NCBI RefSeq assembly: GCF_006439015.1
Contig: NZ_RCZG01000009.1
Location: 64,348-128,347 of the forward strand
Reading direction: 5' to 3'
Length of the DNA stretch: 64,000 bases
Origin: Mycolicibacterium hodleri
GTDB taxonomy: Bacteria; Actinomycetota; Actinomycetes; Mycobacteriales; Mycobacteriaceae
The notes beneath the pieces were generated by a model, which did not search any database, was not told the origin of the DNA, and saw only the letters and a program-made list of their open reading frames with translations. Within the stretch, counting starts at the first letter, position 1. Every line of letters begins with the position of its first letter. Position numbers and translations under genes: made by a program. Positions 33,954-44,448 of the stretch are shown piece by piece.

Positions 33954-34797
33954 CGATCCCCTCCTGAACCACAGTGGCCAGCACCCGTCCGTCGCGGTCG
34001 AAGAAGTGGCCGCTGCCCAGTCCGCGGGATTCCGCGGCCACGGGCGACGTCGTCGAGTACAGCACCCACTCGTCGAAGCGCACGGGCCGGTGAAACCACA
34101 CCGAGTGGTTCATCGTCACCGCGAAGATGCGATCGAAGCCCCACGACAGGCCGTGGGTGGTGATGATTGAGTCGAGCACGGTGGTGTCCGACGAATAGAC
34201 CATGGCGGCGGCGTGGATCACCGGGTCGTCGGGCATGGGACCGCGAGCCTTGAGCCACACCCGGTTGTGAGCGAGTCGCTCCCCCTTGTCGCGCATCACC
34301 CAGGCCGGGTCGTTCGTATAGCGCCATTCGATCGGCTTCAACGCGTCGACGAAGAGTGGCACCGTCTGCTCGTAACCGACGAGGAGATCCTCGATGCTCG
34401 GCACCGAGAGAGGTTCCGGCACTGCAGGAAAGTCGACGCCGTGCTCGAGGCCACGTCCGCCCGCCAAGTGCGATACGAGTGCCGAGGCCAACAGCGCGTT
34501 GCCCTGCATGACGTCGACCCGTCGGTTCGCGAATCGGCGTTCGTCGCGCAACCTCGTCACGCGGAACTCGAGATCGCGGTCGGGATCGCCGCCAGCGACG
34601 AAGTGCACGGAGAGCGCGCTCGGCGGCAGGTCGTACTTCACCGTGCGGCTGGCTGCGACGAAAGCCTGTGCCATCATCTGCCCACCGAACGTCCGAATAG
34701 GATTCTTGCTCGGATGCGATCCGGTGAAGTTGTTTTCGTCGACACGGCGGAGGTCGAGTACCGCCAGCAGTTCCTCTAGATCCGCCGAACTGCTCAA
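33919..34797 (-). CDS. tesB: Acyl-CoA thioesterase II
   Basis: TesB hydrolyses medium and long acyl-CoA to free acid and CoA. A 292-residue double hot-dog protein. Seen: RTFGGQMMAQAFVAASRTV in the first hot-dog, SVHFVAGGDPDRDLEFRV, and the second-domain block WVMRDKGERLAHNRVWLKARG with the catalytic Asp/Thr/Gln region around MNHSVWFHRPVRFDEWVLY. The start is TTG, with an AGGAGG ribosome site that overlaps the pykA stop codon. That makes tesB the downstream partner of pykA, as in Rv1617-Rv1618. Confidence 0.94.
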   Translation of the reverse strand: MSSSADLEELLAVLDLRRVDENNFTGSHPSKNPIRTFGGQMMAQAFVAASRTVKYDLPPSALSVHFVAGGDPDRDLEFRVTRLRDERRFANRRVDVMQGNALLASALVSHLAGGRGLEHGVDFPAVPEPLSVPSIEDLLVGYEQTVPLFVDALKPIEWRYTNDPAWVMRDKGERLAHNRVWLKARGPMPDDPVIHAAAMVYSSDTTVLDSIITTHGLSWGFDRIFAVTMNHSVWFHRPVRFDEWVLYSTTSPVAAESRGLGSGHFFDRDGRVLATVVQEGIVKHFPDSAAAK

Positions 34798-34809
34798 CGG
34801 ACCCGCCTC

Positions 34810-36228
34810 CTAGTGGTCGTCCTCGCCGATCCGGTGAACGTGGATCATGTTGGTTGAGCCTACTGTGCCAGGAGGGGCTCCTGCGACGATGATCACCAGG
34901 TCACCGCGCTTGTACCGGCCAAGCGCCAACAGCGACTCGTCGACCTGGCGGATCATCCCGTCGGTGGTCTGAATGTGGGGGACGATGAATGTCTCAGTGC
35001 CCCAGGTCAAGGCCAGCTGACTTCGCACCTCGGGCAGTGGCGTGAACGCCAGCAGCGGCAGCGGCGTATGCAGCCGGGCCAGGCGCTTGAGAGTGTCACC
35101 GGATTGCGTGAACGCGACGAGAGCCTTGGCATCCAACCGCTCGCCGATGTCGCGGGCGGCATAGGAGATGACGCCCCGCTTGGTGCGGGGTACGTGAGTC
35201 AGCGGTGGCGCCGCAGTGGAGTTCTGCTCGACGGCCGTGATGATGCGGGCCATCGTCTTGACCGCCTCCAGCGGGTACTTGCCTACCGACGTCTCGCCCG
35301 AGAGCATCACCGCGTCGGCACCGTCGAGCACCGCGTTCGCCACATCGGAGGCTTCGGCGCGGGTGGGCCGGGAGTTCTCGATCATCGACTCGAGCATCTG
35401 GGTGGCGACGATGACCGGTTTGGCGTTCTCGCGGGCCATCTGGATGGCACGCTTCTGGACCAGCGGCACTTCTTCCAGCGGCAGTTCCACGCCGAGATCA
35501 CCGCGGGCGACCATGATCGCGTCGAAGGCCAGCACGATGGCTTCGAGGTTCTCGATGGCCTCCGGCTTCTCCATCTTCGCGATGACGGGCACGCGCCGGC
35601 CCAGCTCGTCCATCACCTCGTGGACCAGCTCGATGTCGGCGGGTGATCGCACGAATGACAGGGCGATCAGATCGACGCCGAGCCGTAGTGCGAACTTAAG
35701 GTCGTCGATGTCCTTCTCGGACAACGCGGGCACCGACGTGTTCATCCCGGGCAGCGACAGGCCCTTGTTGTTGCTGACCTTGCCACCCTCGGTAACGATG
35801 CAGACGACATCGTTGCCATCGACCTCGCTGACCGTCAGGCCGATGTTGCCGTCATCGACGAGCAGGCGATCGCCCACCGCAGCATCCTTGGCCAGCTCCT
35901 TGTAGGTCGTCGACACCCTGCTGTGGGTGCCCTCGATCTCGTCGACGGTGATGCGTACCGTCTCCCCTGCCGTCCAGACGGTGGGACCGTCTGCGAATCG
36001 GCCGAGGCGAATCTTCGGGCCCTGGAGGTCGGCGAGGATTCCGACGGCACGTCCCGTCACGTCGGATGCCGCGCGGACTCTCTTGTATGCGATCTCGTGG
36101 TCGGCATGGTCGCCGTGGCTGAAATTTAGCCGTGCGACGTCCATGCCCACTTCGACGAGGGCTTTGATCTGCTCGTCCGAGGACGAGGCCGGGCCCAACG
36201 TACAGACGATCTTTCCGCGTCTAGTCAC
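34810..36228 (-). CDS. pykA: Pyruvate kinase
   Basis: Converts phosphoenolpyruvate and ADP to pyruvate and ATP, the last glycolytic step. A 472-residue protein. It has MTRRGKIVCTLGPASSS at the N-terminus, the substrate/metal block VIAKMEKPEAIEN, ARGDLGVELPLEEVP, and the LSGETSVGKYPLEAV loop. The C-terminal domain carries the regulatory-site fold. GTG start, with a TATATT -10 ending 8 nt upstream, so a leaderless transcript is likely. Followed by tesB in one operon. Confidence 0.97.
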   Translation of the reverse strand: MTRRGKIVCTLGPASSSDEQIKALVEVGMDVARLNFSHGDHADHEIAYKRVRAASDVTGRAVGILADLQGPKIRLGRFADGPTVWTAGETVRITVDEIEGTHSRVSTTYKELAKDAAVGDRLLVDDGNIGLTVSEVDGNDVVCIVTEGGKVSNNKGLSLPGMNTSVPALSEKDIDDLKFALRLGVDLIALSFVRSPADIELVHEVMDELGRRVPVIAKMEKPEAIENLEAIVLAFDAIMVARGDLGVELPLEEVPLVQKRAIQMARENAKPVIVATQMLESMIENSRPTRAEASDVANAVLDGADAVMLSGETSVGKYPLEAVKTMARIITAVEQNSTAAPPLTHVPRTKRGVISYAARDIGERLDAKALVAFTQSGDTLKRLARLHTPLPLLAFTPLPEVRSQLALTWGTETFIVPHIQTTDGMIRQVDESLLALGRYKRGDLVIIVAGAPPGTVGSTNMIHVHRIGEDDH

Positions 36229-36236
36229 GCTGACTC

Positions 36237-36242
36237 AATATA
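36237..36242 (-). promoter_or_regulatory. -10 hexamer of pykA
   Basis: TATATT on the minus strand ending 8 nt before the GTG start. It sits in the 52-bp gap after the gltD stop. Confidence 0.45.
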
Positions 36243-36280
36243 GTCGTTAATCGATTCAGATGACGATTCAGACAGGACAC

Positions 36281-37783
36281 TCACACCACCGCCAGCGGCA
36301 GTGCGCTGGGCTTGACCGGCGCGGGCAGGTCCGACTCACCCATCAGATACGAGTCCACAGCATGAGCTGCGCTGCGGCCCTCAGCAATCGCCCACACCAC
36401 CAATGACGCGCCACGATGCGCGTCACCGCACACGAAGACGCCGGGCGCATCGGTCTGCCAGTCCGAACCGCAGGGCAGCGCTCCACGGCCGTTGAGCTTC
36501 AGATCGAGTTCGTCGAGCAACGGCATGTGCTCGACACCCTCGAAGCCGATCGCCAACAGTGCCAGTTCGCACGGAAGCTCGATTTCGTCACCAACGGGCG
36601 TGATGTTCCTGCGGCCGTCTGCGCCGCGTTCGACCTTCACCTCGGCGACGACCATCGCCTTGACGTGGCCCTTGTCGTCACCCACGAAACGCTGAACGGC
36701 CACCTCGTAGCGGCGGGCGCCGCCTTCGGCATGCGCAGGCGAGGTACGCAGCACCAATGGCCACGTTGGCCAGGGCGAGCGGGAGTCGTCGCGCTGTCCG
36801 GGCGGCTCGGGGTTGTAGTCCAATTGGGTGACCGACGCCGCACCCTGTCGATGGGCAGTCCCGAGGCAGTCCGCGCCCGTGTCGCCGCCACCGATGATGA
36901 CGACGTGCTTGCCGGCCGCGGAGATGGGCGACGGGCCGTCCCCTTCGCACTCCTTGTTGGCGGGCACCAGATGTTCCATCGCGAGGTGCACGCCCTCGAG
37001 CTCACGTCCCTCGACCAGGCTGTCGCGGGACCGCAGTGCGCCGACGGCCATCACCACCGCGTCGTGCTGGCGCCGCAGCTGCTCGACGGACAAATCGACA
37101 CCGACCTCGCAGTCGGTGACGAAACGCGTTCCCTCGGCCCGCATCTGCGCCAACCGCTGATTTAGCCCCGCCTTCTCGAGCTTGTACTCGGGGATTCCGT
37201 AGCGCAGCAGTCCACCGATCCGGTCGTCACGCTCGTACACCGTGACGTGGTGACCCGCACGGGTGAGTTGTTGGGCTGCAGCCAGACCCGCAGGGCCTGA
37301 GCCGACGACCGCAACACCCTTACCCGTGGAGATGGCGGCGGGCTGGGGCTCGATGGTGCCGTCCATCCACGCCTCGTCGACGATCGACTGCTCGATGCGC
37401 TTGATGGTGACGGCACCGCCCGTCTCTTCCTCGGCGATCGACAGCACGCACGCCGCCTCGCACGGCGCCGGACACAAACGACCGGTGAACTCCGGGAAGT
37501 TGTTGGTCGCGTGGAGCCGGTCACTCGCCGCATCCCACCGTCCGCGCCGCACCAGGTCGTTCCATTCGGGAATCAGGTTGCCCAGTGGACAGCCCGCAGT
37601 ACCGGAGTGACAGAACGGGATTCCGCAGTCCATGCAGCGGCGGGCCTGCTGGGAGACCTCGCTTGCACGTTCGTGTGCGTCCTGCCGTTCGTAGACTTCG
37701 CGCCAGTCACCGACCCGCTCGTCGACCGGCCGCTTGGCAGCCTCGATCTTGGCTACCTTGAGGAACCCCGTCGGATCAGCCAC
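36281..37783 (-). CDS. gltD: Glutamate synthase small subunit
   Basis: GltD passes electrons from NADPH through FAD and iron-sulfur clusters to GltB. A 500-residue protein with the N-terminal cluster motif CMDCGIPFCHSGTAGCPLGN, the FAD site VVGSGPAGLAAAQQL near residue 155, and the NADPH site VIIGGGDTGADCLGTA near 290. The C-terminus has GVFVCGDAHRGASLVVWAIAEGR. The GTG at 37783 overlaps the gltB stop by 8 bp. Earlier in-frame codons back to 38125 encode nothing family-like. Confidence 0.96.
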   Translation of the reverse strand: MADPTGFLKVAKIEAAKRPVDERVGDWREVYERQDAHERASEVSQQARRCMDCGIPFCHSGTAGCPLGNLIPEWNDLVRRGRWDAASDRLHATNNFPEFTGRLCPAPCEAACVLSIAEEETGGAVTIKRIEQSIVDEAWMDGTIEPQPAAISTGKGVAVVGSGPAGLAAAQQLTRAGHHVTVYERDDRIGGLLRYGIPEYKLEKAGLNQRLAQMRAEGTRFVTDCEVGVDLSVEQLRRQHDAVVMAVGALRSRDSLVEGRELEGVHLAMEHLVPANKECEGDGPSPISAAGKHVVIIGGGDTGADCLGTAHRQGAASVTQLDYNPEPPGQRDDSRSPWPTWPLVLRTSPAHAEGGARRYEVAVQRFVGDDKGHVKAMVVAEVKVERGADGRRNITPVGDEIELPCELALLAIGFEGVEHMPLLDELDLKLNGRGALPCGSDWQTDAPGVFVCGDAHRGASLVVWAIAEGRSAAHAVDSYLMGESDLPAPVKPSALPLAVV

Positions 37784-40700
37784 GTGTCGCCTCCATGATC
37801 GCTGCGTCCACGTCTCGTCCTTCCGCCTTGGCCATGCGGGTCGCGTGCAGGACCTTCTCGTAGTCGGTAGGCATGATCTTGGTGAATTGCGCACTGCGCC
37901 TGGGCCAGTCGGACAGCAGCGAACGTGCCACCGTGCTTCCCGTACACCGGCCGTGCTGTGCGACGACACCGTGCAACCACGACAGGTCCTCCGGCTCGAG
38001 GCGCTGCAGTTTGACCATGTCGGGATTGACCTTCGCGGGCTCGAGGCCCAGCACGTAGGCGACGCCGCCGGACATGCCCGCCGCCATGTTGCGGCCGGTT
38101 GGTCCCAGGACCACGACACGTCCACCCGTCATGTATTCGCATGCATGGTCGCCGACGCCCTCGACGACGGCCAGCGCGCCCGAGTTGCGCGCACAGAAGC
38201 GTTCGCCGACCCGTCCGCGGAGGAACACCTCGCCGGACGTCGCACCGAACAGCAGTGTGTTGCCCGCAATGACGTTGTCCTCCGGAATGAACAGCACGTC
38301 ATCATCCGGCCGGACGACGATCCGACCGCCCGAGAGTCCCTTGCCGACATAGTCGTTTGCGTCACCGATCATCTCGAGCGTGATGCCTGGTGGAAGGAAC
38401 GCACCCAGCGACTGACCCGCCGAACCGGTCAGCGTGACGTGGATCGTGTCATCGGGAAGCCCTTGGGCGCCGTAGCGACGGGTCACCTCGGACCCGAGGA
38501 GGGTGCCGACCGTCCGGTTGACATTGCGTACGGGCAGTTCCAAGCGCACTGGATGGGCATCCTCGAGTGCACCCTCGGCGAGCGCGATGATCGTTTGGTC
38601 GAGCGCGTGTTCCAAGGCGTGCTCCTGGTCGCGGAGCCGAACCCGCTGCGGCAGCTCGGCTCCGTGCGCATCCGTCGGCACGGCGAAGATGGGGGTGAGG
38701 TCCAGACCCTGACTCTTCCAATGCGCGACACCTGGTGCCGTGTCGAGCACCTCGACCCGCCCAACCGCCTCGTTGATACTGCGGAAACCCAACTCCGCCA
38801 GATACTTCCGGATGTCTTCGGCGATGAACCTGAAGAAGTTCTCCACGAACTCGGGTTTGCCGTTGAAGCGGGCACGCAGTTCCGGGTTCTGCGTGGCCAC
38901 CCCTACTGGGCAGGTGTCGAGGTGGCAGACCCGCATCATGATGCAGCCCGCCACCACCAGCGGCGCCGTCGCGAAGCCGTACTCCTCGGCGCCGAGCAAC
39001 ATGGCCACGATGACGTCGCGCGCCGTGCGCATACCGCCGTCGCACTGGACGGTGATCCGGTCCCGAAGACCGTTGAGCACCAGCGTCTGTTGGGTATCGG
39101 CAAGACCGATCTCCCATGGTGCCCCAGCGTGTTTGAGCGATGTCAGAGGCGCCGCGCCGGTGCCCCCGTCGTAACCGGAGATCAGCACGACGTCGGCATG
39201 CGCCTTGGACACACCCGCCGCGACGGTGCCGACTCCGACCGAGCTCACCAGTTTGACGTGAATGCGGGCGGCGGAGTTGGCGTTCTTCAGATCGTGGATC
39301 AGCTGCGCCAGATCCTCGATCGAGTAGATATCGTGGTGTGGCGGCGGTGAGATCAGCCCGACGCCAGGAGTCGAGTGACGCGTCTTGGCGATGTTCGGGT
39401 AGACCTTGTAGCCCGGAAGCTGACCGCCTTCACCAGGTTTGGCGCCTTGCGCCATCTTGATCTGGATGTCCGTCGCGTTGACCAGGTAGTCGCTGGTCAC
39501 CCCGAAGCGGCCGGACGCCACCTGCTTGACCGCGCTGCGTCGGCGTGGGTCGTAGAGCCGGTCCTCATCTTCACCTCCCTCGCCGCTGTTCGACCGGCCA
39601 CCTAGTGCGTTCATGGCGATGGCCATCGTCTCGTGCGCCTCGGCGGAGATGGAGCCGTAGCTCATCGCACCGGTGTTGAAGCGCGTCACGATCGACTCGA
39701 TGGATTCGACCTCCTCGAGGGGCACGGATTCCCGCAGCCCCGACTTGAACTCGAAAAGGCCACGAAGCGCGCCACCGTCCCGTGCCAGTCGGTTCACCTC
39801 ATCGGAGTACTGCTGGAAGACCTCGTGGCGGCCTGTCCGTGTCGAATGCTGAAGCAGGAATACGACTTCCGGGGTGAAGAGGTGAAGTTCGCCCTCTCGC
39901 CGGAAGGCGTACTCACCACCGACTTCGAGTCGACGGTGGACTCGTTCCGTGGGGTTCTCCGGGTAGGCCCGCCGGTGGCGGAGCTTGACTTCCTCGGCGA
40001 TGACGTCGAGACCGACGCCGCTGAGCTGGCTCGGAGTGCCCGTGAGGTATTCGTCGACCACGTCGCGGTTGAGGCCGATCGCCTCGAACGCCTGCGCGCC
40101 CGTGTACGAGGCAACCGTCGAGATGCCCATCTTGCTCATGACCTTCATGACGCCCTTGCCGAGCGCCTTGAGGTAGTTGCGCATCGCGGTCGACGGCTCG
40201 ATGCCGGTGAGCTCACCCTCGCGAATGAGGTCCTCTATCGACTCGAACGCCAGATAAGGATTGACGGCCGCGGCGCCGAAACCGATCAGCATGGCGATGT
40301 GGTGGACTTCGCGGGCGTCGCCGCTCTCGACCACCAGCGCGACCGTGGTCCGCTCCTTGGTGCGGACGAGGTGATGGTGCACTGCCGACACCGCGAGCAG
40401 CGACGGAATCGGCGCCTTGGTGTGATCGGAGTCCCGATCCGAGATGACAAGCGTTCGGTAGCCCTTCGCGATCGCCTCGCAGGCGCGGATGCGGAGATCC
40501 TCCAACGCATCCGCCAAGCCCTCTCCGCCGCGCTCGACGTCGTAGAGCGCCCTCAGCACCTTCGTCTTCAACCCCGGCTGTTCACCATCTGCATTGATGT
40601 GGACGATTTTGTTGAGTTCGTCGTTGTCGAGGACGGGCCACTTCAATACGATCTGACGACACGACGCCGCGGTCGGCTCCAACAGGTTGTGTTCGGGGCC

Positions 40701-42332
40701 CATCACCCGCGACATGGAGGTGACGACCTCCTCGCGGATGGCGTCCAGTGGCGGATTGGTCACCTGCGCGAAGAGCTCGACGAAGTAGTCGTAAAGCAGT
40801 CGGGAACGCTCCGACAACACCGCAGCGGGCGTGTCGGTTCCCATGGAGCCCAACGGTTCTGCGCCAGAGGCCGCCATCGGCGTCAGCATGATTCGCAGCT
40901 CTTCCTCGGTGTAGCCGAAGGAGATCTGCCGCCGCACGACGGAGTCGTGATTGGGCTGCACGCGTACCCGTTCCGGCAGGGTCGCCAGGTCCAACAGACC
41001 CGAGTGCAACCATTCGCCGTAGGCCTCTGCGGCCGAGAGCTCATCCTTGATCTCATCGTCGGAGACGACGCGACCGGCGGCGGTGTCGATCAGGAACATC
41101 TTGCCCGGCTCGAGTCGCCCTCTGGCGACGATCTCCGAGGACGGTACGTCCAGCACACCGCTCTCGCTGGCGAGGATTATCCGATCGTCGATCGTGCGCC
41201 ACCAGCGGCCGGGCCGTAAACCGTTGCGGTCCAACACCGCACCCACGACAGTGCCGTCGGTGAACGTCACGCAGGCGGGTCCGTCCCACGGCTCCATCAA
41301 CGAGGCATGGAACTGCCAGAACGCTCGCTGAGCCGGATCCATGTTGACGTTGTTCTCCCACGCCTCGGGAATCATCATCAGGACCGCCTGCGGAAGGCTG
41401 CGGCCGCCGAGATGAAGCAACTCGAGAACCTGATCGAACGACGCTGAGTCGGAGGACTCGGCAGTGCAGATCGGTGACAGTCGGGCCAGGTCACCGGGGA
41501 TCTGTGCGCTGGCCAGCATCGCCTCGCGGGCGTGCATCCGGTTGCGGTTGCCGCGGACGGTGTTGATCTCGCCGTTGTGGGCGACGAACCGGAATGGATG
41601 CGCCAACGGCCACGACGGGAAGGTGTTGGTCGAGAACCGGCTGTGCACGATCGCGATGGCACTCGTGCAGCGTTGGTCACGCAGGTCCGGAAAGAACTGC
41701 GGCAGTTGCATTGTCGTAAGCATGCCCTTGTAGGCGATGGTGCGGCTGGACAGCGATGCGAAGTAGACCTCGCCCTGCTCGGCGAGTTTGCGTACTGGGT
41801 AGACGCGACGATCGAGATCGATGCCGCCGGGTCTGCTTCCATTGCGTTCCGGTGCTGCGATGAATAGCTGCGCCATGTAGGGCATGCAACTCAGCGCCGT
41901 CTCACCGACGCCGGCGCCGTACGGATCGACCGGAACTTCGCGCCACCCAAGGACTTCCAAGCCCTCGTCGGCGGCTATCGACTCGATGCGTTCGCACTCC
42001 GCGGCACGGGCGCCTGGTTCCTGCGGCAGGAAGCAAATGCCCGCAGCGAAGGTGTTGGTGCCCTGCGCGGTTGGCGATGGAAGGGCGAATTCGACGACCT
42101 CGCCGAGAAGCTCCACCGGCAACTGCAACAAGATCCCTGCGCCGTCGCCGCTGTTGGGTTCGGCGCCTGCGGCGCCGCGGTGCTCGAGATGCTCCAGTGC
42201 CGTCAGACCATCTGCGACGATCGAATGGGATCGCCGTCCCTTGATGTCGGTGACCATGGCGACGCCACAGGAATCAGCCTCGTTCTCGGGGTCGTAGAGA
42301 CCCTGAGCTTCTGGCAAAGCCGAGAACAGCAC
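37776..42332 (-). CDS. gltB: Glutamate synthase large subunit
   Basis: GltB makes two glutamates from glutamine and 2-oxoglutarate. A 1,518-residue protein. A short propeptide (about 21 residues) precedes the catalytic cysteine of the class-II amidotransferase domain (DSCGVAMV). Central and FMN domains follow (GEGGEDEDR, PPPHHDIYSIEDLAQLI), then the 3Fe-4S motif CIMMRVCHLDTCPVG, and the C-terminal beta-helix with GGxxGxG-type repeats (YMTGGRVVVLGPTGRNMAAGMSGG). The GTG at 42332 has a GGAGG ribosome site and gives the expected length; the frame continues upstream to 42467 without homology. In M. tuberculosis gltBD lies elsewhere, so this location is a fast-grower feature. Confidence 0.96.
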   Translation of the reverse strand: MLFSALPEAQGLYDPENEADSCGVAMVTDIKGRRSHSIVADGLTALEHLEHRGAAGAEPNSGDGAGILLQLPVELLGEVVEFALPSPTAQGTNTFAAGICFLPQEPGARAAECERIESIAADEGLEVLGWREVPVDPYGAGVGETALSCMPYMAQLFIAAPERNGSRPGGIDLDRRVYPVRKLAEQGEVYFASLSSRTIAYKGMLTTMQLPQFFPDLRDQRCTSAIAIVHSRFSTNTFPSWPLAHPFRFVAHNGEINTVRGNRNRMHAREAMLASAQIPGDLARLSPICTAESSDSASFDQVLELLHLGGRSLPQAVLMMIPEAWENNVNMDPAQRAFWQFHASLMEPWDGPACVTFTDGTVVGAVLDRNGLRPGRWWRTIDDRIILASESGVLDVPSSEIVARGRLEPGKMFLIDTAAGRVVSDDEIKDELSAAEAYGEWLHSGLLDLATLPERVRVQPNHDSVVRRQISFGYTEEELRIMLTPMAASGAEPLGSMGTDTPAAVLSERSRLLYDYFVELFAQVTNPPLDAIREEVVTSMSRVMGPEHNLLEPTAASCRQIVLKWPVLDNDELNKIVHINADGEQPGLKTKVLRALYDVERGGEGLADALEDLRIRACEAIAKGYRTLVISDRDSDHTKAPIPSLLAVSAVHHHLVRTKERTTVALVVESGDAREVHHIAMLIGFGAAAVNPYLAFESIEDLIREGELTGIEPSTAMRNYLKALGKGVMKVMSKMGISTVASYTGAQAFEAIGLNRDVVDEYLTGTPSQLSGVGLDVIAEEVKLRHRRAYPENPTERVHRRLEVGGEYAFRREGELHLFTPEVVFLLQHSTRTGRHEVFQQYSDEVNRLARDGGALRGLFEFKSGLRESVPLEEVESIESIVTRFNTGAMSYGSISAEAHETMAIAMNALGGRSNSGEGGEDEDRLYDPRRRSAVKQVASGRFGVTSDYLVNATDIQIKMAQGAKPGEGGQLPGYKVYPNIAKTRHSTPGVGLISPPPHHDIYSIEDLAQLIHDLKNANSAARIHVKLVSSVGVGTVAAGVSKAHADVVLISGYDGGTGAAPLTSLKHAGAPWEIGLADTQQTLVLNGLRDRITVQCDGGMRTARDVIVAMLLGAEEYGFATAPLVVAGCIMMRVCHLDTCPVGVATQNPELRARFNGKPEFVENFFRFIAEDIRKYLAELGFRSINEAVGRVEVLDTAPGVAHWKSQGLDLTPIFAVPTDAHGAELPQRVRLRDQEHALEHALDQTIIALAEGALEDAHPVRLELPVRNVNRTVGTLLGSEVTRRYGAQGLPDDTIHVTLTGSAGQSLGAFLPPGITLEMIGDANDYVGKGLSGGRIVVRPDDDVLFIPEDNVIAGNTLLFGATSGEVFLRGRVGERFCARNSGALAVVEGVGDHACEYMTGGRVVVLGPTGRNMAAGMSGGVAYVLGLEPAKVNPDMVKLQRLEPEDLSWLHGVVAQHGRCTGSTVARSLLSDWPRRSAQFTKIMPTDYEKVLHATRMAKAEGRDVDAAIMEATRG

Positions 42333-42414
42333 TCGCAGTACCTCCGCAGTCCGGAAATCAACTGTCCGGGACTGCGGTGGCCCGAGTTGTGAGTGTATCA
42401 GCGGACGTGCGAGG

Positions 42415-42828
42415 CTACCCGGCGGAAAACATCGGGACCAGCGGGAACCCTGGCAGATTGCGCACAACTGTCCAGGTGAGGACAGCGACGACTACGACGG
42501 CCATTGCCGACTTTGGCATCAGTGGCCGACCCCCTCGCCAGCGCAGGATCAGCCAGAGCATGAGGCTTGGCAGACCGACGAGCAGGAAGACGTTGTCGAC
42601 GACGGCCGCGGTGATGTCTCCGTGCAGCAGATCGTGCGTCATGCGCAGTCCGCCGCAGCCTGGACAGTTCCAGCCGGTAAGCAGGCGAAATGGGCAGGCG
42701 GGGAATCCGAACCCGGGGACATGTGGATCCCGAAGACCGACGTAGGCGATCGCGCCGGCGAAGATTCCCGCCGTCCCGAGGGCGGCGTACCGGGGGGCCT
42801 TCCGGCCGGTGTGCTCACTGCGTTCCAT
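42415..42828 (-). CDS. DUF2752 membrane protein (Rv1616-like)
   Basis: A 137-residue protein with three predicted helices (about residues 15-32, 76-92 and 105-122). Between the first two is the DUF2752 signature FPACPFRLLTGWNCPGCGGLRM, with the CPxCGG knuckle. The function of the family is unknown. An alternative ATG five codons upstream exists. It lies 82 bp upstream of gltB on the same strand, while its M. tuberculosis relative lies between lgt and pykA. Confidence 0.85.
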   Translation of the reverse strand: MERSEHTGRKAPRYAALGTAGIFAGAIAYVGLRDPHVPGFGFPACPFRLLTGWNCPGCGGLRMTHDLLHGDITAAVVDNVFLLVGLPSLMLWLILRWRGGRPLMPKSAMAVVVVAVLTWTVVRNLPGFPLVPMFSAG

Positions 42829-43056
42829 TGCGCAAGCCAGCATGCCAGAAGTCAGGGCACAAAGGTGGCGGGTCGAAGTCGATGAGCGGACATGATGGAG
42901 CAGCCGACATGTCGAATCGCTCGTCGACCGCCGGATATCATGTGCCACAGACGTTTTTCGGGTCTTGGTGGTGGGGTTGTGCACAGTTGGTGTTTCATCC
43001 ACAGGTCGGCCTCTGACCTCTCCTACCTGTCGCCGGTCCCGGATATATTCGACTGT

Positions 43057-44394
43057 GTGTTCGATGAATTGGTGGCCCAGACGGCAGGTGTGCGTGGTGC
43101 CGGGGCGGTGCAGGCCTGGTCGCGGGTGGAGTCCGCGGCGTGCGCCCGGCGGCTGGCCGCGATGGCCACCATGCTCGACGATGCCCATGCCGCCGACGGG
43201 TCCGCCAGCCGTGATCAGTGGTGCCTGGACAACTGGGACGCCGTCAGCGCCCACATCGCCGCCGCGGGCCGCCTGACCAGCGGGGTGGCCTCCAACCTGC
43301 TGCTGGTCGCGGTCGCCTTGCGGGAACGCTTCCCGAAAGTGCAAGCACTGTTCGCCGACGGACTGATCACCTACCAGGTGGTGCGGGCGATCGTGGCGCG
43401 CGCCGCGAACGTCACCGACCCCGACGCGCTACACGCCCTGGACACCGCGCTGGCCGAGGCCCTGGTGGGATGGGGGCCGATGTCGGTGGCCAAGACCGAA
43501 CAGCACATCGACGCGATCGTCGCCCAGGTCGATCCGTTGGCGGTGCGCCGCACCCAGACCCGGGCCCGGGACCGCTCTCTGAACGTGCACGTGGAGGACG
43601 GCAGCGGGTTGGCCGCCGTGTTCGGTTCCCTGTTCACCCCCGACGCGATCGCCTTGGACGTGCGGTTGAACGCCCTGGCCGACACGGTGTGCCCGGCGGA
43701 TCCGCGGACCAAGGATCAGCGCCGCGCCGACGCCATGGGCGCCCTGGCTCACGGCGCCGACCGGCTGGCGTGCCTGTGCGGCAGCGCAGACTGCGACGCC
43801 GCTCAGAACCCGCCCTCGACCGGGGTGATCATCCACCTCATCGCCCACCACGACACCACCACCGGAACCGGCGGACACGGTGTGCCCGACCTGCCGGGGC
43901 CCGACGCGCCCGCTGACCCCGACGCGCCCGACGGTTCCGACGCACCGGCTGATCCCCCAGCGCCAGACGCGGCCGACACCCCCACCGCCGATCCCGCCGC
44001 CGAGGAGTGCGCCGCCCTCGACGGAGTCGCACCCACGATGTTCACCCGCCCACTGGCCGAGCTGACCCTGACCGAGGCGCTGACCGATACCGACCCCGGC
44101 GCCCTCAGCAGCATCCGACCCGCAGCCATGATGGGCGGACGGTTCCTACCCGGCCCACTGCTGCGGCGCGCCGCACTCGGCGCCACCATCACCGCCATCG
44201 TCCACCCCGGCCACGCCCCACCGGAGCCGCGCTACACCCCATCGAAGACACTGGCCGACTTCGTGCGCTGCCGCGACCTGACGTGCCGCTTCCCCGGCTG
44301 CCACGAACCCGCCACCACCTGCGACCTGGACCACACCATCCCCTGGCCCTGCGGGCCGACGCAGGCCGCCAACCTCAAAACACTATGCCGACGA
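43057..44394 (+). pseudogene. REP13E12-family DUF222/HNH endonuclease, 5' part of a split gene
   Basis: The first 446 codons of a 13E12-repeat-family protein. The DUF222 domain (VFDELVAQTAG, LRERFPKVQALFADGLITYQVVRAIV, MGALAHGADRLACLCGSADC) is followed by a Pro/Asp-rich linker (about 280-325), then the first part of the HNH nuclease: RDLTCRFPGCHEPATTCDLDHTIPW and AANLKTLCRR. The sequence breaks immediately before the final HHLLK histidines of the nuclease, which are found intact 1.66 kb downstream. The start is taken at GTG 43057 (VFDELV); the frame is open further upstream to 42892 without recognisable homology. The nuclease should be inactive as it stands. Confidence 0.88.
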
Positions 44395-44448
44395 CAGTCG
44401 CGAAATAGGATCTCGCCGGACGGCGGACCGGGGCTAGCATCGCCTATC

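Noticed and set aside
37734..41219. Long open frames on the + strand (538 and 528 codons) opposite gltB
   Set aside because: They are antisense to the clearly coding gltB, have low-complexity Arg/His-rich translations and match no family; open antisense frames are normal at this GC content.
42829..43056. Possible small gene between the DUF2752 and 13E12 genes
   Set aside because: The 228-bp stretch is only an extension of the 13E12 frame with no conserved residues; it probably holds the divergent promoters.
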